Source: Parachlamydiales bacterium
Lineage (GTDB): Bacteria > Chlamydiota > Chlamydiia > Chlamydiales > SM23-39
DNA length: 46,121 nt
Assembly (NCBI GenBank): GCA_016931275.1
Contig: JAFGFA010000016.1
Span: 1-46,121, forward strand
Direction of reading: 5' to 3'
Below are positions 33,492 to 42,487 of the stretch, in pieces. The notes under the pieces were generated by a model, which did not search any database, had not been told where the DNA came from, and worked only from the letters and a program-made list of their open reading frames with translations. Within the stretch, counting starts at the first letter, position 1. Each line of letters begins with the position of its first letter. The position numbers and the translations under genes are program-made.

Positions 33492-34793
33492 ATGGATCCA
33501 TATCTCGATAAAGCATGGAAAAAAATATGTAATCGATCTATTCCTTTGCAGAAAGTGTCTCATTTTCAATGGGATAGCAGAAAAGTTTCTCAAAACGATA
33601 TTTTTTTTGCCCTTTCTGGGAGTTTGACAGACGGTCATTATTACTTGGAAGAAGTTGCAAAAAAGGGGGCGTTGGGAGCTGTTGTTGATCAACAATATCG
33701 GGGGAAAAGTTTTGGTTTGCAACTATATCCTGTTGATAATGTGCTGGTAACACTTCATTTGCTTGCAAAAGAGTTGATTGCGAGGCGAAAGCCATTGATT
33801 GTCGGGATTACCGGTTCTATGGGCAAAACGACTACGAAAGAATATCTGGCTTATCTTTTGGAAGGAAAGGTTCCTTTCTATAAAAGTCCGGCTAGTTATA
33901 ATTCACAGATTACCCTTCCTTGTAATATTTTGAACGCCTCTGAAGAAAGGGTCTATATTTTAGAAATGGGAGTGAGTCTGGTTGGAGAAATGGAAAAACT
34001 GGTGTCTATAGCACCTCCTACAGTTGTTGTTATGACCCCCTTGGCACGGGCGCATGCTAGTCAGCTGGGAAATTTGCAGGATATTGGAACAGAAAAATCC
34101 AAAATCTTTACGTCAAAGTGTTCCTTTTCTGTGGTCTATTATAAGAATCCCCGATACATGGTTATGCCGGAAACGATCAATAAAGTAATGTACGGAGGAG
34201 AACGGAGCGATATTTTTTTTCACAGACAGTCTGGTAGGGAAAAAGAGATCCTATATAAGAACAACTCCCTAAGAGTGAATCTTGAGGCAGTGCCAAACCA
34301 TCTTCAGGAAAATTTTTTGGCAGCGATGGCTGTTGCGGAATATTTGGGGGTAGATAGCGATACTATCCAAAAAAGGGCTGAAAGTTTGCCGGTTATTCCG
34401 ATGCGTTTTGAGAGAACGTCAAAAGAGGGAATTGATTTTATTGATGATACATATAATGCCAATCCCGTTTCCATGGCTGCTGCATTGCGGAATTTTCCTG
34501 TAAGTTCCGGAAAAAAGATTGCCGTATTGGGAGATATGAAAGAACTGGGAAAATATTCTAAAAAAGCCCATGAAAAAATTGGGGTCCTGGCGACCAAATA
34601 TGTGGACATTCTCTTTTGCTTGGGAGAAGAGAGTCGACATGTTTATGAGTCCTTTGGTAAAAAAGAAAAAGCCCATTTTTTATCGAAACATCTTTTGGTG
34701 GAAGACTTGCGAAAGGTCATTAGATCCGGCGATGTGGTTTTAGTGAAGGGGTCAAGAAGCCTTAAAATGGAAGAAATTATCCGTACTATTTGA
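33492..34793 (+). CDS. murF: UDP-MurNAc-tripeptide--D-Ala-D-Ala ligase MurF
   Basis: MurF adds D-Ala-D-Ala to the tripeptide to complete the cytosolic peptidoglycan precursor. The 433-residue product has the N-terminal UDP-binding domain (DSRKVSQNDIFFAL), the ATP loop GITGSMGKTTTKEYL, the central LEMGVS and PVIPMRFERT, and a C-terminal domain with DDTYNANPVSM and VLGDMKELG. I chose ATG 33492 with AGAAAGAG upstream; an open frame extends to 33339 but gives an unrelated hydrophobic N-terminus and crosses the promoter. It heads the murF-mraY-murD order known from chlamydiae. murE is not here. Confidence 0.95.
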   Translation: MDPYLDKAWKKICNRSIPLQKVSHFQWDSRKVSQNDIFFALSGSLTDGHYYLEEVAKKGALGAVVDQQYRGKSFGLQLYPVDNVLVTLHLLAKELIARRKPLIVGITGSMGKTTTKEYLAYLLEGKVPFYKSPASYNSQITLPCNILNASEERVYILEMGVSLVGEMEKLVSIAPPTVVVMTPLARAHASQLGNLQDIGTEKSKIFTSKCSFSVVYYKNPRYMVMPETINKVMYGGERSDIFFHRQSGREKEILYKNNSLRVNLEAVPNHLQENFLAAMAVAEYLGVDSDTIQKRAESLPVIPMRFERTSKEGIDFIDDTYNANPVSMAAALRNFPVSSGKKIAVLGDMKELGKYSKKAHEKIGVLATKYVDILFCLGEESRHVYESFGKKEKAHFLSKHLLVEDLRKVIRSGDVVLVKGSRSLKMEEIIRTI

Positions 34794-34826
34794 ACAATAT
34801 TTTTATTCTCTGATACGCTGAAAAAT

Positions 34827-36035
34827 ATGCTTCATATTATAGAATATCTTAAAATACATTTTATGATCCCATCCGTTTTTTCCTATTTGTCGACCCGGAT
34901 GTTGCTGGCCGCGTTTACAGCTTTGATTTTGACCATTTGTTTAGGTCCTTTCTTTATTCGAAAACTGTATAGTATGAAAATAGGACAGCCTATCCGAAGC
35001 GGAGAGATATGCCCAGTATTGGCAGATCTTCACGAAAAGAAAAAAGATACGCCTACGATGGGAGGTGTTTTAATCCTCTTTTCCCTCATGATATCGACGA
35101 TTTTATGGGTGGATTTTCGACATATTTTTACGTGGCTACTTGTGGCAATTATGGTTATTTATGGGGGACTAGGCATTCGAGACGATTATCTCAAATTAAA
35201 ATATAAAAACAGCTATGGGTTAAAAGCGCGCTATAAGTTTTTAATTCAGGTCATTTTTGCTGTTTTTATTGCTTCCTATTTGCTGTTTCCTGGGATGAAT
35301 TGCTGGATACACAACCATACTTCTATAAAATCCGTGGTGGCGAAAGAATATGTTGGGAAAAATCGTCAGTCGACGAATTATAAGGAACTTTCGTCAGAAG
35401 AATATGGAACCCGGATATTTGTCCCCTTTTTTAAAAAAAGCTTTTCTGTTGCGCAAGGTTGGAAAAAAGCGATTTCTTTTTTACTGATCGTTTTTGTAAT
35501 TGTGGGAACATCCAATGCGGTGAATCTTACCGATGGGTTAGATGGGCTTGCCTCGGGGCTAATTGTATTAGTTGCAGGCGTTCTGTCGGTTTTTGCTTTT
35601 TTATCGAACCATATAGGCATCGCTTCTTATCTGAATATTTTGTATATTGAGGGAAGTGGGGAGATCGGTGTCTTTTTGTTTGCTTTGATCGGCGCCTGTT
35701 TAGGCTTTTTATGGTATAACGGATATCCTGCGCAGGTATTTATGGGAGATACGGGATCGCTGGCAATGGGAGGAATTTTAGGGATGAGCGCTGTCTTATT
35801 GCGCCGAGAAATTTTACTTTCTATTGTCGGGGGGATTTTTGTGGCGGAAACTCTTTCGGTCATTCTGCAGGTACTGAGTTATCGATATCGGAACAAAAAG
35901 AGAATATTTCTTTGTTCTCCTCTTCATCATCATTTTGAGTACAAAGGATGGTCTGAGACAAAAGTAGTCCTGCGATTTTGGATTATAGGACTTTTGCTCG
36001 CCATTGTTGGGCTCGCATCCATCAAATTTCAATGA
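34827..36035 (+). CDS. mraY: Phospho-MurNAc-pentapeptide-transferase MraY
   Basis: MraY attaches phospho-MurNAc-pentapeptide to undecaprenyl phosphate, making lipid I in the inner membrane. The 402-residue polytopic protein has DTPTMGG, GIRDDYLK, the catalytic NLTDGLDGLASG, FMGDTGSLAMGG and the C-terminal LHHHFE. It resembles the long MraY form, with an insertion of about 45 residues before the NLTDG block (about 170-215), rather than the shorter Chlamydiaceae type of roughly 335 residues as I recall. The ATG at 34827 matches the E. coli-type N-terminus. Its stop overlaps murD as ATGA. Confidence 0.95.
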   Translation: MLHIIEYLKIHFMIPSVFSYLSTRMLLAAFTALILTICLGPFFIRKLYSMKIGQPIRSGEICPVLADLHEKKKDTPTMGGVLILFSLMISTILWVDFRHIFTWLLVAIMVIYGGLGIRDDYLKLKYKNSYGLKARYKFLIQVIFAVFIASYLLFPGMNCWIHNHTSIKSVVAKEYVGKNRQSTNYKELSSEEYGTRIFVPFFKKSFSVAQGWKKAISFLLIVFVIVGTSNAVNLTDGLDGLASGLIVLVAGVLSVFAFLSNHIGIASYLNILYIEGSGEIGVFLFALIGACLGFLWYNGYPAQVFMGDTGSLAMGGILGMSAVLLRREILLSIVGGIFVAETLSVILQVLSYRYRNKKRIFLCSPLHHHFEYKGWSETKVVLRFWIIGLLLAIVGLASIKFQ

Positions 36036-37264
36036 AAACACTCATTATCGGATTAAAAAGAAGCGGACAAAGCGCTGCAAAATTTTTGCTCAAAAAGGGG
36101 CATGAGGTAATAGGATTCGATGACCATATAGAAATCGATCCTGCATTGGATATTTTGCAAAAAGAAGGGTTAAGCTTGATACAAAAGCCTTCTTGGAAAG
36201 AAGTCGATCAGGTGATTCTTTCTCCGGGAGTTTTTCCGATGCATCCTTTGGTTCAAGAGGCCAAGAGAAGAAAGATTGAAGTGATCGGAGAGGTGGAATT
36301 AGCTTTGCGCTATCTGAACAATAGCATCCTGGGTATTACGGGTACAAATGGAAAAACAACAACGACAGAACTAACGACATTTGTGCTGCAATGCGCTCAA
36401 AAAAAGGCGATTGCTTTAGGCAATATCGGTAGACCTATGACCTCTTATTTAGAAGTTTTGGATCCACAGGAAATACTGGTTGTAGAACTCTCTTCTTTTC
36501 AGCTAGAAACGATGACCACTCGGGGATTGGACGGAGGCGCCATTATTAACCTTTTTCCGGATCATATGGATCGATATAGGGACTTTTCTGAATATGTTCA
36601 GACTAAATGCCGTGTGCAGCATTGCTTGAAAAAAGACAAAAAACTCTATATGACCCTTGATGGTTTTCGGAAAGGGAGGAAATTTTTGAGTGAGAAAGAC
36701 ATTATTTTTATCGATGAGCTGGAGAAAAAAGAGAATATGAATGAAAACAGGGCGATTGCTTATAGCCTTTGCCGTGATTTTGGAGTGAGTGATGATGTTT
36801 TTTTTGAGGCAGCAAAAAATTTTATTCCTCCTAAGCATCGATTGACATTTGTGGCTTCTTTGAAAGGCATTAATTTTATTAATGACAGTAAAGCAACCAA
36901 TCCAATTTCTACTTGCTTTGCCATAAAAAACATGTCGTCTCCGACGCTTCTTTTAGCGGGAGGGTTGGATAAAAATCTTCCTTTTGGTGTATGGAATGAT
37001 TTTCCTTCGGATAAGGTAAAAAGAATTATTGCTTTTGGAAAAAGTGCACAAAAAATCCAAAAAGAGGTAAAAGAGATAGAAGTGGAGGTTGTCTCTTCGT
37101 TACGAGATGCGACATATAAAGCTTGGCAATACGCCAAGAAAGGAGATACTATCTTGCTATCGCCAGGATGTGCCAGCTTTGATAGTTATAAAAACTATGA
37201 GCATAGGGGAGATGATTTTGTCCAAATTGTGCAAGACCTCGAAGAAGGGGAGAAGGATCTATGA
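36032..37264 (+). CDS. murD: UDP-MurNAc-L-alanine--D-glutamate ligase MurD
   Basis: MurD adds D-glutamate to UDP-MurNAc-L-Ala. The 410-residue product starts MKTLIIGLKRSGQSAAKFL (N-terminal Rossmann domain) and has the ATP loop GITGTNGKTTTTELT, VELSSFQLE, NLFPDHMDRY, PPKHRLTFV, NDSKATNP, LLLAGGLDKNLPF and LLSPGCASFDSYKNYEHRGDDF. Motif order and length are standard. ATG 36032 overlaps the mraY stop as ATGA; an upstream frame to 35978 lies inside mraY. The stop in turn overlaps nlpD as ATGA. Confidence 0.96.
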   Translation: MKTLIIGLKRSGQSAAKFLLKKGHEVIGFDDHIEIDPALDILQKEGLSLIQKPSWKEVDQVILSPGVFPMHPLVQEAKRRKIEVIGEVELALRYLNNSILGITGTNGKTTTTELTTFVLQCAQKKAIALGNIGRPMTSYLEVLDPQEILVVELSSFQLETMTTRGLDGGAIINLFPDHMDRYRDFSEYVQTKCRVQHCLKKDKKLYMTLDGFRKGRKFLSEKDIIFIDELEKKENMNENRAIAYSLCRDFGVSDDVFFEAAKNFIPPKHRLTFVASLKGINFINDSKATNPISTCFAIKNMSSPTLLLAGGLDKNLPFGVWNDFPSDKVKRIIAFGKSAQKIQKEVKEIEVEVVSSLRDATYKAWQYAKKGDTILLSPGCASFDSYKNYEHRGDDFVQIVQDLEEGEKDL

Positions 37265-37893
37265 GTAAAAGAGATACTATTATCATTGCTATATTGGTCA
37301 ATAGCGGCCTTTTGTTAATCTTATTTTTTGCAGCTATTACCAATACGGAAAAACCGATAGATACTTCTTATGAGGTAGCCAAGTATGTGCAACCTGAAGT
37401 GTTTAGCGAGCCAACACCAATTCTTCCTGCAGCAGAGAATGTAGTGGAAGAAAAACCTCTTGCAGCAAAAGAAGAAGAAAAAATTATCCATCCGTTGCCT
37501 TCTTTAGAGGAAAAGGTAGCTCCCATTGCTGCTATAGAGGAGAAAAAAGAAGAGACGGTTGCCTATACAGTGGTTCGTGGGGATACTTTAGAAAAAGTGG
37601 CCAAACAATATCATACGACGGTTTTTGCTCTGCAGCAGGCTAATAACATTTCCAATAGCTTCCTAAAGATAGGACAGGTGTTAAAAATTCCGCAATTTTC
37701 TCAAAATGTTCAACGTCCCTCATTGTCCAGCGTTTCATCTGAGGTGAAATACTATGTTGTTAAAAGCGGAGATAATCCTTGGACTATTGCAATGAAGCAT
37801 CATATGAAAATTTCCGATCTTCTGAAATTGAACAATCTCGATAATGAAAAAGCAAAACGGTTGCGACCCGGGGATCGCCTTCGTATTCGATGA
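37261..37893 (+). CDS. nlpD: LysM-repeat membrane protein (chlamydial NlpD type)
   Basis: The 210-residue protein has an N-terminal membrane helix (about residues 6-25), a Glu/Pro/Lys-rich linker (about 30-98) and two LysM modules: YTVVRGDTLEKVAKQYHTT...LKIP (101-144) and YYVVKSGDNPWTIAMKHHM...RLRIR (163-210). LysM binds GlcNAc-containing glycan, so it probably contacts septal peptidoglycan in the periplasm. It lacks the LytM domain of E. coli NlpD and any lipobox, so it is not a lipoprotein. Its position between murD and ftsW matches CT759. It overlaps both neighbours by ATGA. Confidence 0.85.
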   Translation: MSKRDTIIIAILVNSGLLLILFFAAITNTEKPIDTSYEVAKYVQPEVFSEPTPILPAAENVVEEKPLAAKEEEKIIHPLPSLEEKVAPIAAIEEKKEETVAYTVVRGDTLEKVAKQYHTTVFALQQANNISNSFLKIGQVLKIPQFSQNVQRPSLSSVSSEVKYYVVKSGDNPWTIAMKHHMKISDLLKLNNLDNEKAKRLRPGDRLRIR

Positions 37894-38987
37894 AGCGATA
37901 TTCTATTATTATTTTGATTAGCGTTCTTATAATTTATGCCATGGGACTTATCATGGTTTTTAATACGACTTCTGCGGAAGCGATTGACAAGTCTCTTTCA
38001 GAGATACATCTTCCGCTTTTTCGCCAATTACTTTATGGGATTGTCGGAGTGATTTTAGGAACGATTTGCTGGAAATACGGGTATCACAATCTTTTGCGTA
38101 TTTCTCCCTTTTTATATTTTTTTACCGTGTTTCTTTTGCTTTTAGTTTTTGTGCCGGGAATAGGATTAGAGATAAATGGGGCCAAAAGATGGATCAAATT
38201 AGGTATGTTTACTTGGCAACCTTCAGAGATGGCCAAATTCATTTTTCCTCTTTATTTTATTGATAGGTTTCATGGAAAAGGAAATCCAAAAACATTTAAA
38301 GATTTTTTCTTATTGTTTTTCCCCTTTATTCTCCCCTTGGCATTTATTTTATTAGAACCGGATAACGGGACTGTTTTTGCATTATTTATAACATTTATAG
38401 TTTTATGCTTTATTACGAGAATCCCTTGGCGGTTTTGGGCATGGCCTTTGTCGGTCATTGCTGTTTTAGGAGGGATTATTGCTTCTCAAATGCCTCATGT
38501 TCCCGGGCGTATTATGGCTTTTCTACATCCTGAATCCGATCTTCAAGGAAGAGGACATCAACCGTATCAAGCAAAAATTGCAATAGGTTCTGGAAAAATT
38601 TGGGGAAGGGGTTTAGGCAATAGTTTACAAAAACTCAGTTATCTTCCTGAAGCTCGGAGTGATTATATCGCAGCGATTTATGCAGAAGAGTTTGGTTTTA
38701 TCGGCATATGCGCTTTGATCGCCCTTTACATGGTCATTGCTGTGAGCGGTTTTTGTATTGCGTTTCGAGTAAAAGAAAAACAAGGGAAATATTTGTCTGT
38801 AATCATTACTTTTTTACTTTCTTTTCAGGCTTTTTTGAATCTCGGTGTTGTTTCGGGATTATTGCCGAGTAAGGGAACCATTTTACCTTTTTTCTCACTT
38901 GGTGGAAGTGGTCTTGTTGTACACATAGTGATGATATGCGTATTAATGAATATTGGGTTTTGTTCATCATTATATTCGAAGAATTAA
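37890..38987 (+). CDS. ftsW: SEDS-family glycosyltransferase FtsW
   Basis: FtsW polymerises lipid II into glycan at the division site with a cognate class B PBP. The 365-residue polytopic protein has the SEDS landmarks GAKRWIKLGMFTWQPSEMAKF, HPESDLQGRGHQPYQAKIAIGSGKIWGRGLGNSLQKLSYLPEA (in segments of about residues 210-255), SDYIAAIYAEEFGF and a C-terminal LLPSKGTILPFFSLGGSGL. The Asp of SDYIAA-type loop, needed for polymerisation, is present. Chlamydia assigns this slot (CT760) to ftsW. The partner PBP gene is not nearby. It overlaps nlpD by ATGA. Confidence 0.94.
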   Translation: MKRYSIIILISVLIIYAMGLIMVFNTTSAEAIDKSLSEIHLPLFRQLLYGIVGVILGTICWKYGYHNLLRISPFLYFFTVFLLLLVFVPGIGLEINGAKRWIKLGMFTWQPSEMAKFIFPLYFIDRFHGKGNPKTFKDFFLLFFPFILPLAFILLEPDNGTVFALFITFIVLCFITRIPWRFWAWPLSVIAVLGGIIASQMPHVPGRIMAFLHPESDLQGRGHQPYQAKIAIGSGKIWGRGLGNSLQKLSYLPEARSDYIAAIYAEEFGFIGICALIALYMVIAVSGFCIAFRVKEKQGKYLSVIITFLLSFQAFLNLGVVSGLLPSKGTILPFFSLGGSGLVVHIVMICVLMNIGFCSSLYSKN

Positions 38988-39002
38988 AAATTTCTTCGTT
39001 TC

Positions 39003-39031
39003 TTGCCAAATCTCAATCCATTTTCTATAGT
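39003..39031 (+). promoter_or_regulatory. Internal promoter before murG
   Basis: TTGCCA (39003-39008) and TATAGT (39026-39031) have a 17-base spacer in the 52-base gap between ftsW and murG. Transcription would start near 39038, giving murG a very short leader. Confidence 0.55.
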
Positions 39032-39039
39032 AGAATCAT

Positions 39040-40116
39040 ATGAAAGACAAAATGAAGATTATGATCAGTGCAGGAGGAAGCGGAGGCCATTTGTTTCCTG
39101 CAATGCAATTAGCGAATCAGCTGCTTCATTGTTCGGATCAAACAGAATTTTTTTTTGCGGGTCATCATCTGCAAAAAAGTCCATTTTTTCTCCACTCTCT
39201 TTTTTCCTTTCATGAAGTCAGCAGCTCTCCTCTTCGGCTTAATGTCTTTTCTTTTATGAAAGGGGTGGTAAAGGGGATTTTGCAAGCGATCAGGATCATT
39301 AAAAAGCAAAAGCCGCATTTGATCGTTAGCTTTGGATCTTATCATACTTTTCCCATTGTCGTTGCTGCAAAAATCTTGAAAATTCCTTTTGTGATATTTG
39401 AAGCGAATACTACTTTGGGGTGGTCAAATAGGCTTTTGTCCCGCTATGCCGTGAAGGTGTTTGGACAATTTGCGTTAGAAAATTGTCCCCGTAGCCAGCT
39501 TCTTCCTATTCTTCCCTGGCAAAAAAGCGATAGGAAATGGGAACAAAAGGAAGCAAGAAAACAATTGGGATTGCAAGAGGATCTTTTTACTTTTTTAGTT
39601 TTTGGAGGGTCGCAAGGAGCGCTGTTTATTAATGATATTTTTTCCAAGGCTGCTCTACGCTTACGGGAAAATTTGCATTTTCAAGTGATTCATTTGTCGG
39701 GAAGAGATCCTCATGCTCTGAAGAAGATTTATGCTGACAATCATATTATTGCACATGTAGAAAAATTTTCTGAGCAGATGCCTTTGATCTATGCCGCGGC
39801 AGATATGGCGATTTGCAGAGGAGGCGCTGCGACAATGGGAGAACTGATTACCTATGCGCTACCGGCTCTGATCATTCCTTATCCTTATGCCTATAGGCAT
39901 CAAGAGAAAAATGCACGCTATTTTGCTAATCGTCTTCGAGGAGGACTCTATCTTGATCAAAAAGATATTACGGAAGAAAAACTGATTGGTTCCATACAAG
40001 CAATCCGTTCGCAATTAATGCTTCATTCTTCCTCTTTACGGGAGCATTATACGAAATCGACAGTATTAAAACCTTTTTATCAGCATATTATGAACAAGGA
40101 AAATCTCTATGAGTGA
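39040..40116 (+). CDS. murG: Lipid II synthase MurG
   Basis: MurG adds GlcNAc from UDP-GlcNAc to lipid I at the inner face of the membrane, giving lipid II. The 358-residue GT-B protein begins with SAGGSGGHLFPAMQLA (G-loop 1). It continues with VSFGSYHTFPIVVAA, FEANTTLGWSNRLLS, FLVFGGSQGALFIND (G-loop 3) and the UDP-binding MAICRGGAATMGELITYALPALIIPYPYA. Start codons at 39040, 39052 and 39061 are all possible; none has a strong Shine-Dalgarno. I keep the longest, though the short distance to the predicted promoter makes 39052 attractive. It overlaps murC/ddl by 8 bases. Confidence 0.95.
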   Translation: MKDKMKIMISAGGSGGHLFPAMQLANQLLHCSDQTEFFFAGHHLQKSPFFLHSLFSFHEVSSSPLRLNVFSFMKGVVKGILQAIRIIKKQKPHLIVSFGSYHTFPIVVAAKILKIPFVIFEANTTLGWSNRLLSRYAVKVFGQFALENCPRSQLLPILPWQKSDRKWEQKEARKQLGLQEDLFTFLVFGGSQGALFINDIFSKAALRLRENLHFQVIHLSGRDPHALKKIYADNHIIAHVEKFSEQMPLIYAAADMAICRGGAATMGELITYALPALIIPYPYAYRHQEKNARYFANRLRGGLYLDQKDITEEKLIGSIQAIRSQLMLHSSSLREHYTKSTVLKPFYQHIMNKENLYE

Positions 40117-42487
40117 CAAATACCATTTTATCGGAATTGGGGGGATAGGCATGAGTGGTCTTGCTCATATTGCCTTGCAAAAGGGATATGAAGTATCAGG
40201 TAGCGACATGCATACCGATAAGGAGATCCTTCGCTTATTGCAAAAAAAGGGGGCAAGGATCTTTCAAGGCCATGATCCTCAGAATATTCCTTCTGATGCT
40301 TGTGTTGTTTATTCGAGTGCTATCGATTCAAATAATCCGGAATTACAAGAAGCAAAAAAAAATCGATCTCATTTTCTTCACCGCTCAGATTTTCTAGTGG
40401 CTCAAATGGAACATTCTTTACCTCTTTTGGTTGCAGGAACTCATGGAAAAACGACAACTGCCTCTCTTCTTACACATGTTCTTTTGACCGATCATCAAGA
40501 TCCTTCCTATGCTTTGGGAGGAATAGGAAAAAATTTTTCTGTGAATGCTCATTGGGGAAAAGGACGTTATTTTGTTGCAGAAACCGATGAAAGTGACGGC
40601 TCTTTTACAAAAGGCAAAGGAGTTGGCGGTATTATCACGAATATGGATAACGATCACTTGAATTACTGGAAAGACTTCGATGCGTTAAAAAGGGGATTTC
40701 GTCAATTTGCGGAACAGATTAAGGAAAAATCTTTGCTTTTTTGGTGTGAAGACGATCCTCTGCTAAAGTCGTTAGATTTGGAAGGGGTAAGTTACGGATT
40801 TTCGACAAGCGCTGATCTTCGTATTTTGAAGATGAAAAGACAGAAAAAAGGGATGGTCTTTACACTATCGTTTGAGAAAGAGACTTATGCTGATATTTTT
40901 CTCCCTTTATGGGGGGAATATAATGTTTTGAATGCTGCGGCCGTGTTTGGCCTTGCTGTCCGATTGGGAATTAAAGAGGACACTGTTCGGGAAGCGTTTA
41001 TAAACTTTTTAGGGATCAAACGACGACAGGATCTTATCGGGGAGACGGGAGGAGTGTTATTTTATCATGATTATGGCCATCATCCAACAGCGATACGAAA
41101 GACTCTGGAAGCTTTTGCGGAGCGGCATGGAGATAAGAGAATCCTCGTTCTTTTTGAGCCTCATCGCTATACCCGTATGAGAGATGCATGGGAAGACATT
41201 CCTTCCGCTTTTGTCAAGGCCGACTTTGTTGTTGTGACGGATATTTACAGTGCGGGGGAGCCGCCGATAGAATCTATTACTTCTCAAGAGATTTGTCGGA
41301 GGATTCAAGAAAAAACAAAAGCGACCCATATTCCAAAAGATCATTTAGAGAGTTTTTTTTCTTCCCTGTTGCGTCCCCACGATCTAGTCATTGCTTTTGG
41401 AGCCGGAGAAAGTGAAAAGATGTGTGCCCATATTTTTGCGTCATATTGTCAACATCCGAACCGATTAAAAATGGCTCTTGTTTTTGGAGGCCAATCATGT
41501 GAGCATGACATTTCTATTATGTCGGCGCAAAATGTCAATACTTTCTTAGATTCTTCCCTCTATGATGTTTCTTATTTTTATATTACCAGAAAAGGAATGT
41601 GGTTGGAGGGCTCGGAAGCTCAAGAGCTGTTAAACGATCCCAAAATCATCCCGTCTCAAGAGAAGTCTTTTTCTTCAAAACTTTTGGAAATGGACTGTTG
41701 TTTTCCTATTTTGCATGGGCCCCATGGAGAAGATGGGATTATACAGGGGTTTTTGGATATGTTGCATCTTCCCTATGTGGGCTGCAATAGTTTTTCTTCT
41801 GCGATCTGTATGGATAAGGCGTGGAGTAAAAGAATGGTAGAATCGCATGGTATCCTGTGCGGTTCTTATATAGACTTTTCTCATGTCGAGTGGCTGCAAG
41901 AAAAGGATGTTTGGCATCAAAAAATGAGGGAACTTTGTCTTCCCCTTTTCATTAAGGCGGTTCATTTAGGATCCAGTGTTGGGGTTTTTTGTGCTTTTTC
42001 CTATGAAGAGGCTGAACAAAAGATCCAGGAGGTCTTTTGTTATGATTCCAAGGTTATTATTGAAGAACAATTTATCGGGAGAGAGATAGAAGTAGGGGTG
42101 ATGGGATATGACGAGATTTTCGTCTCGCCTCCTGGAGAAATTTTATCCAAGGGAGAGGTATATGGGTATGAAGAAAAGTATGGCCGTCAGGGATTTTCTG
42201 TAGAAACTCCCGCACAGCTTTCCCTTGAGCAGACAAAAGTAGTGCAACATTTGGCAAAAAAAATATATCAAGCATTAGGATGTAATGGAATGGCTCGGGT
42301 AGATTTTTTTCTCGATGATTGTGGTAGATTTTTCTTTAACGAAATCAATCCTATTCCCGGTTTTACTCGAAATAGCCTTTTTCCTAAGATGTTTGAGAAG
42401 GGTGGCTTTTCAGGAACCGAGTTGGTTCAGTTTTTAATTGCTCAAGCATTAAAGTCTTATCGAAAAAAAGAGTGTCTTCATGTCTAA
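40109..42487 (+). CDS. murC/ddl: MurC/Ddl fusion: UDP-MurNAc--L-alanine ligase and D-Ala--D-Ala ligase
   Basis: One 792-residue chain carries two precursor enzymes. Residues ~1-450 are MurC: GIGGIGMSGLA (UDP-MurNAc), GTHGKTTTASLL (ATP), DESDGSF, NMDNDHLNYW and FEPHRYTRMRD. From ~452 (ALVFGGQSCEHDISIMSA) the chain is Ddl: LHGPHGEDGIIQGFLDMLHLPYVG, FIKAVHLGSSVGV, EVGVMG and RVDFF...FNEINPIPGFT. The same fusion is CT762 in C. trachomatis and is a phylum hallmark. Fusion would channel or at least co-express L-Ala addition and D-Ala-D-Ala supply to MurF. It overlaps murG and ftsQ by 8 bases each. Confidence 0.97.
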   Translation: MSDKYHFIGIGGIGMSGLAHIALQKGYEVSGSDMHTDKEILRLLQKKGARIFQGHDPQNIPSDACVVYSSAIDSNNPELQEAKKNRSHFLHRSDFLVAQMEHSLPLLVAGTHGKTTTASLLTHVLLTDHQDPSYALGGIGKNFSVNAHWGKGRYFVAETDESDGSFTKGKGVGGIITNMDNDHLNYWKDFDALKRGFRQFAEQIKEKSLLFWCEDDPLLKSLDLEGVSYGFSTSADLRILKMKRQKKGMVFTLSFEKETYADIFLPLWGEYNVLNAAAVFGLAVRLGIKEDTVREAFINFLGIKRRQDLIGETGGVLFYHDYGHHPTAIRKTLEAFAERHGDKRILVLFEPHRYTRMRDAWEDIPSAFVKADFVVVTDIYSAGEPPIESITSQEICRRIQEKTKATHIPKDHLESFFSSLLRPHDLVIAFGAGESEKMCAHIFASYCQHPNRLKMALVFGGQSCEHDISIMSAQNVNTFLDSSLYDVSYFYITRKGMWLEGSEAQELLNDPKIIPSQEKSFSSKLLEMDCCFPILHGPHGEDGIIQGFLDMLHLPYVGCNSFSSAICMDKAWSKRMVESHGILCGSYIDFSHVEWLQEKDVWHQKMRELCLPLFIKAVHLGSSVGVFCAFSYEEAEQKIQEVFCYDSKVIIEEQFIGREIEVGVMGYDEIFVSPPGEILSKGEVYGYEEKYGRQGFSVETPAQLSLEQTKVVQHLAKKIYQALGCNGMARVDFFLDDCGRFFFNEINPIPGFTRNSLFPKMFEKGGFSGTELVQFLIAQALKSYRKKECLHV

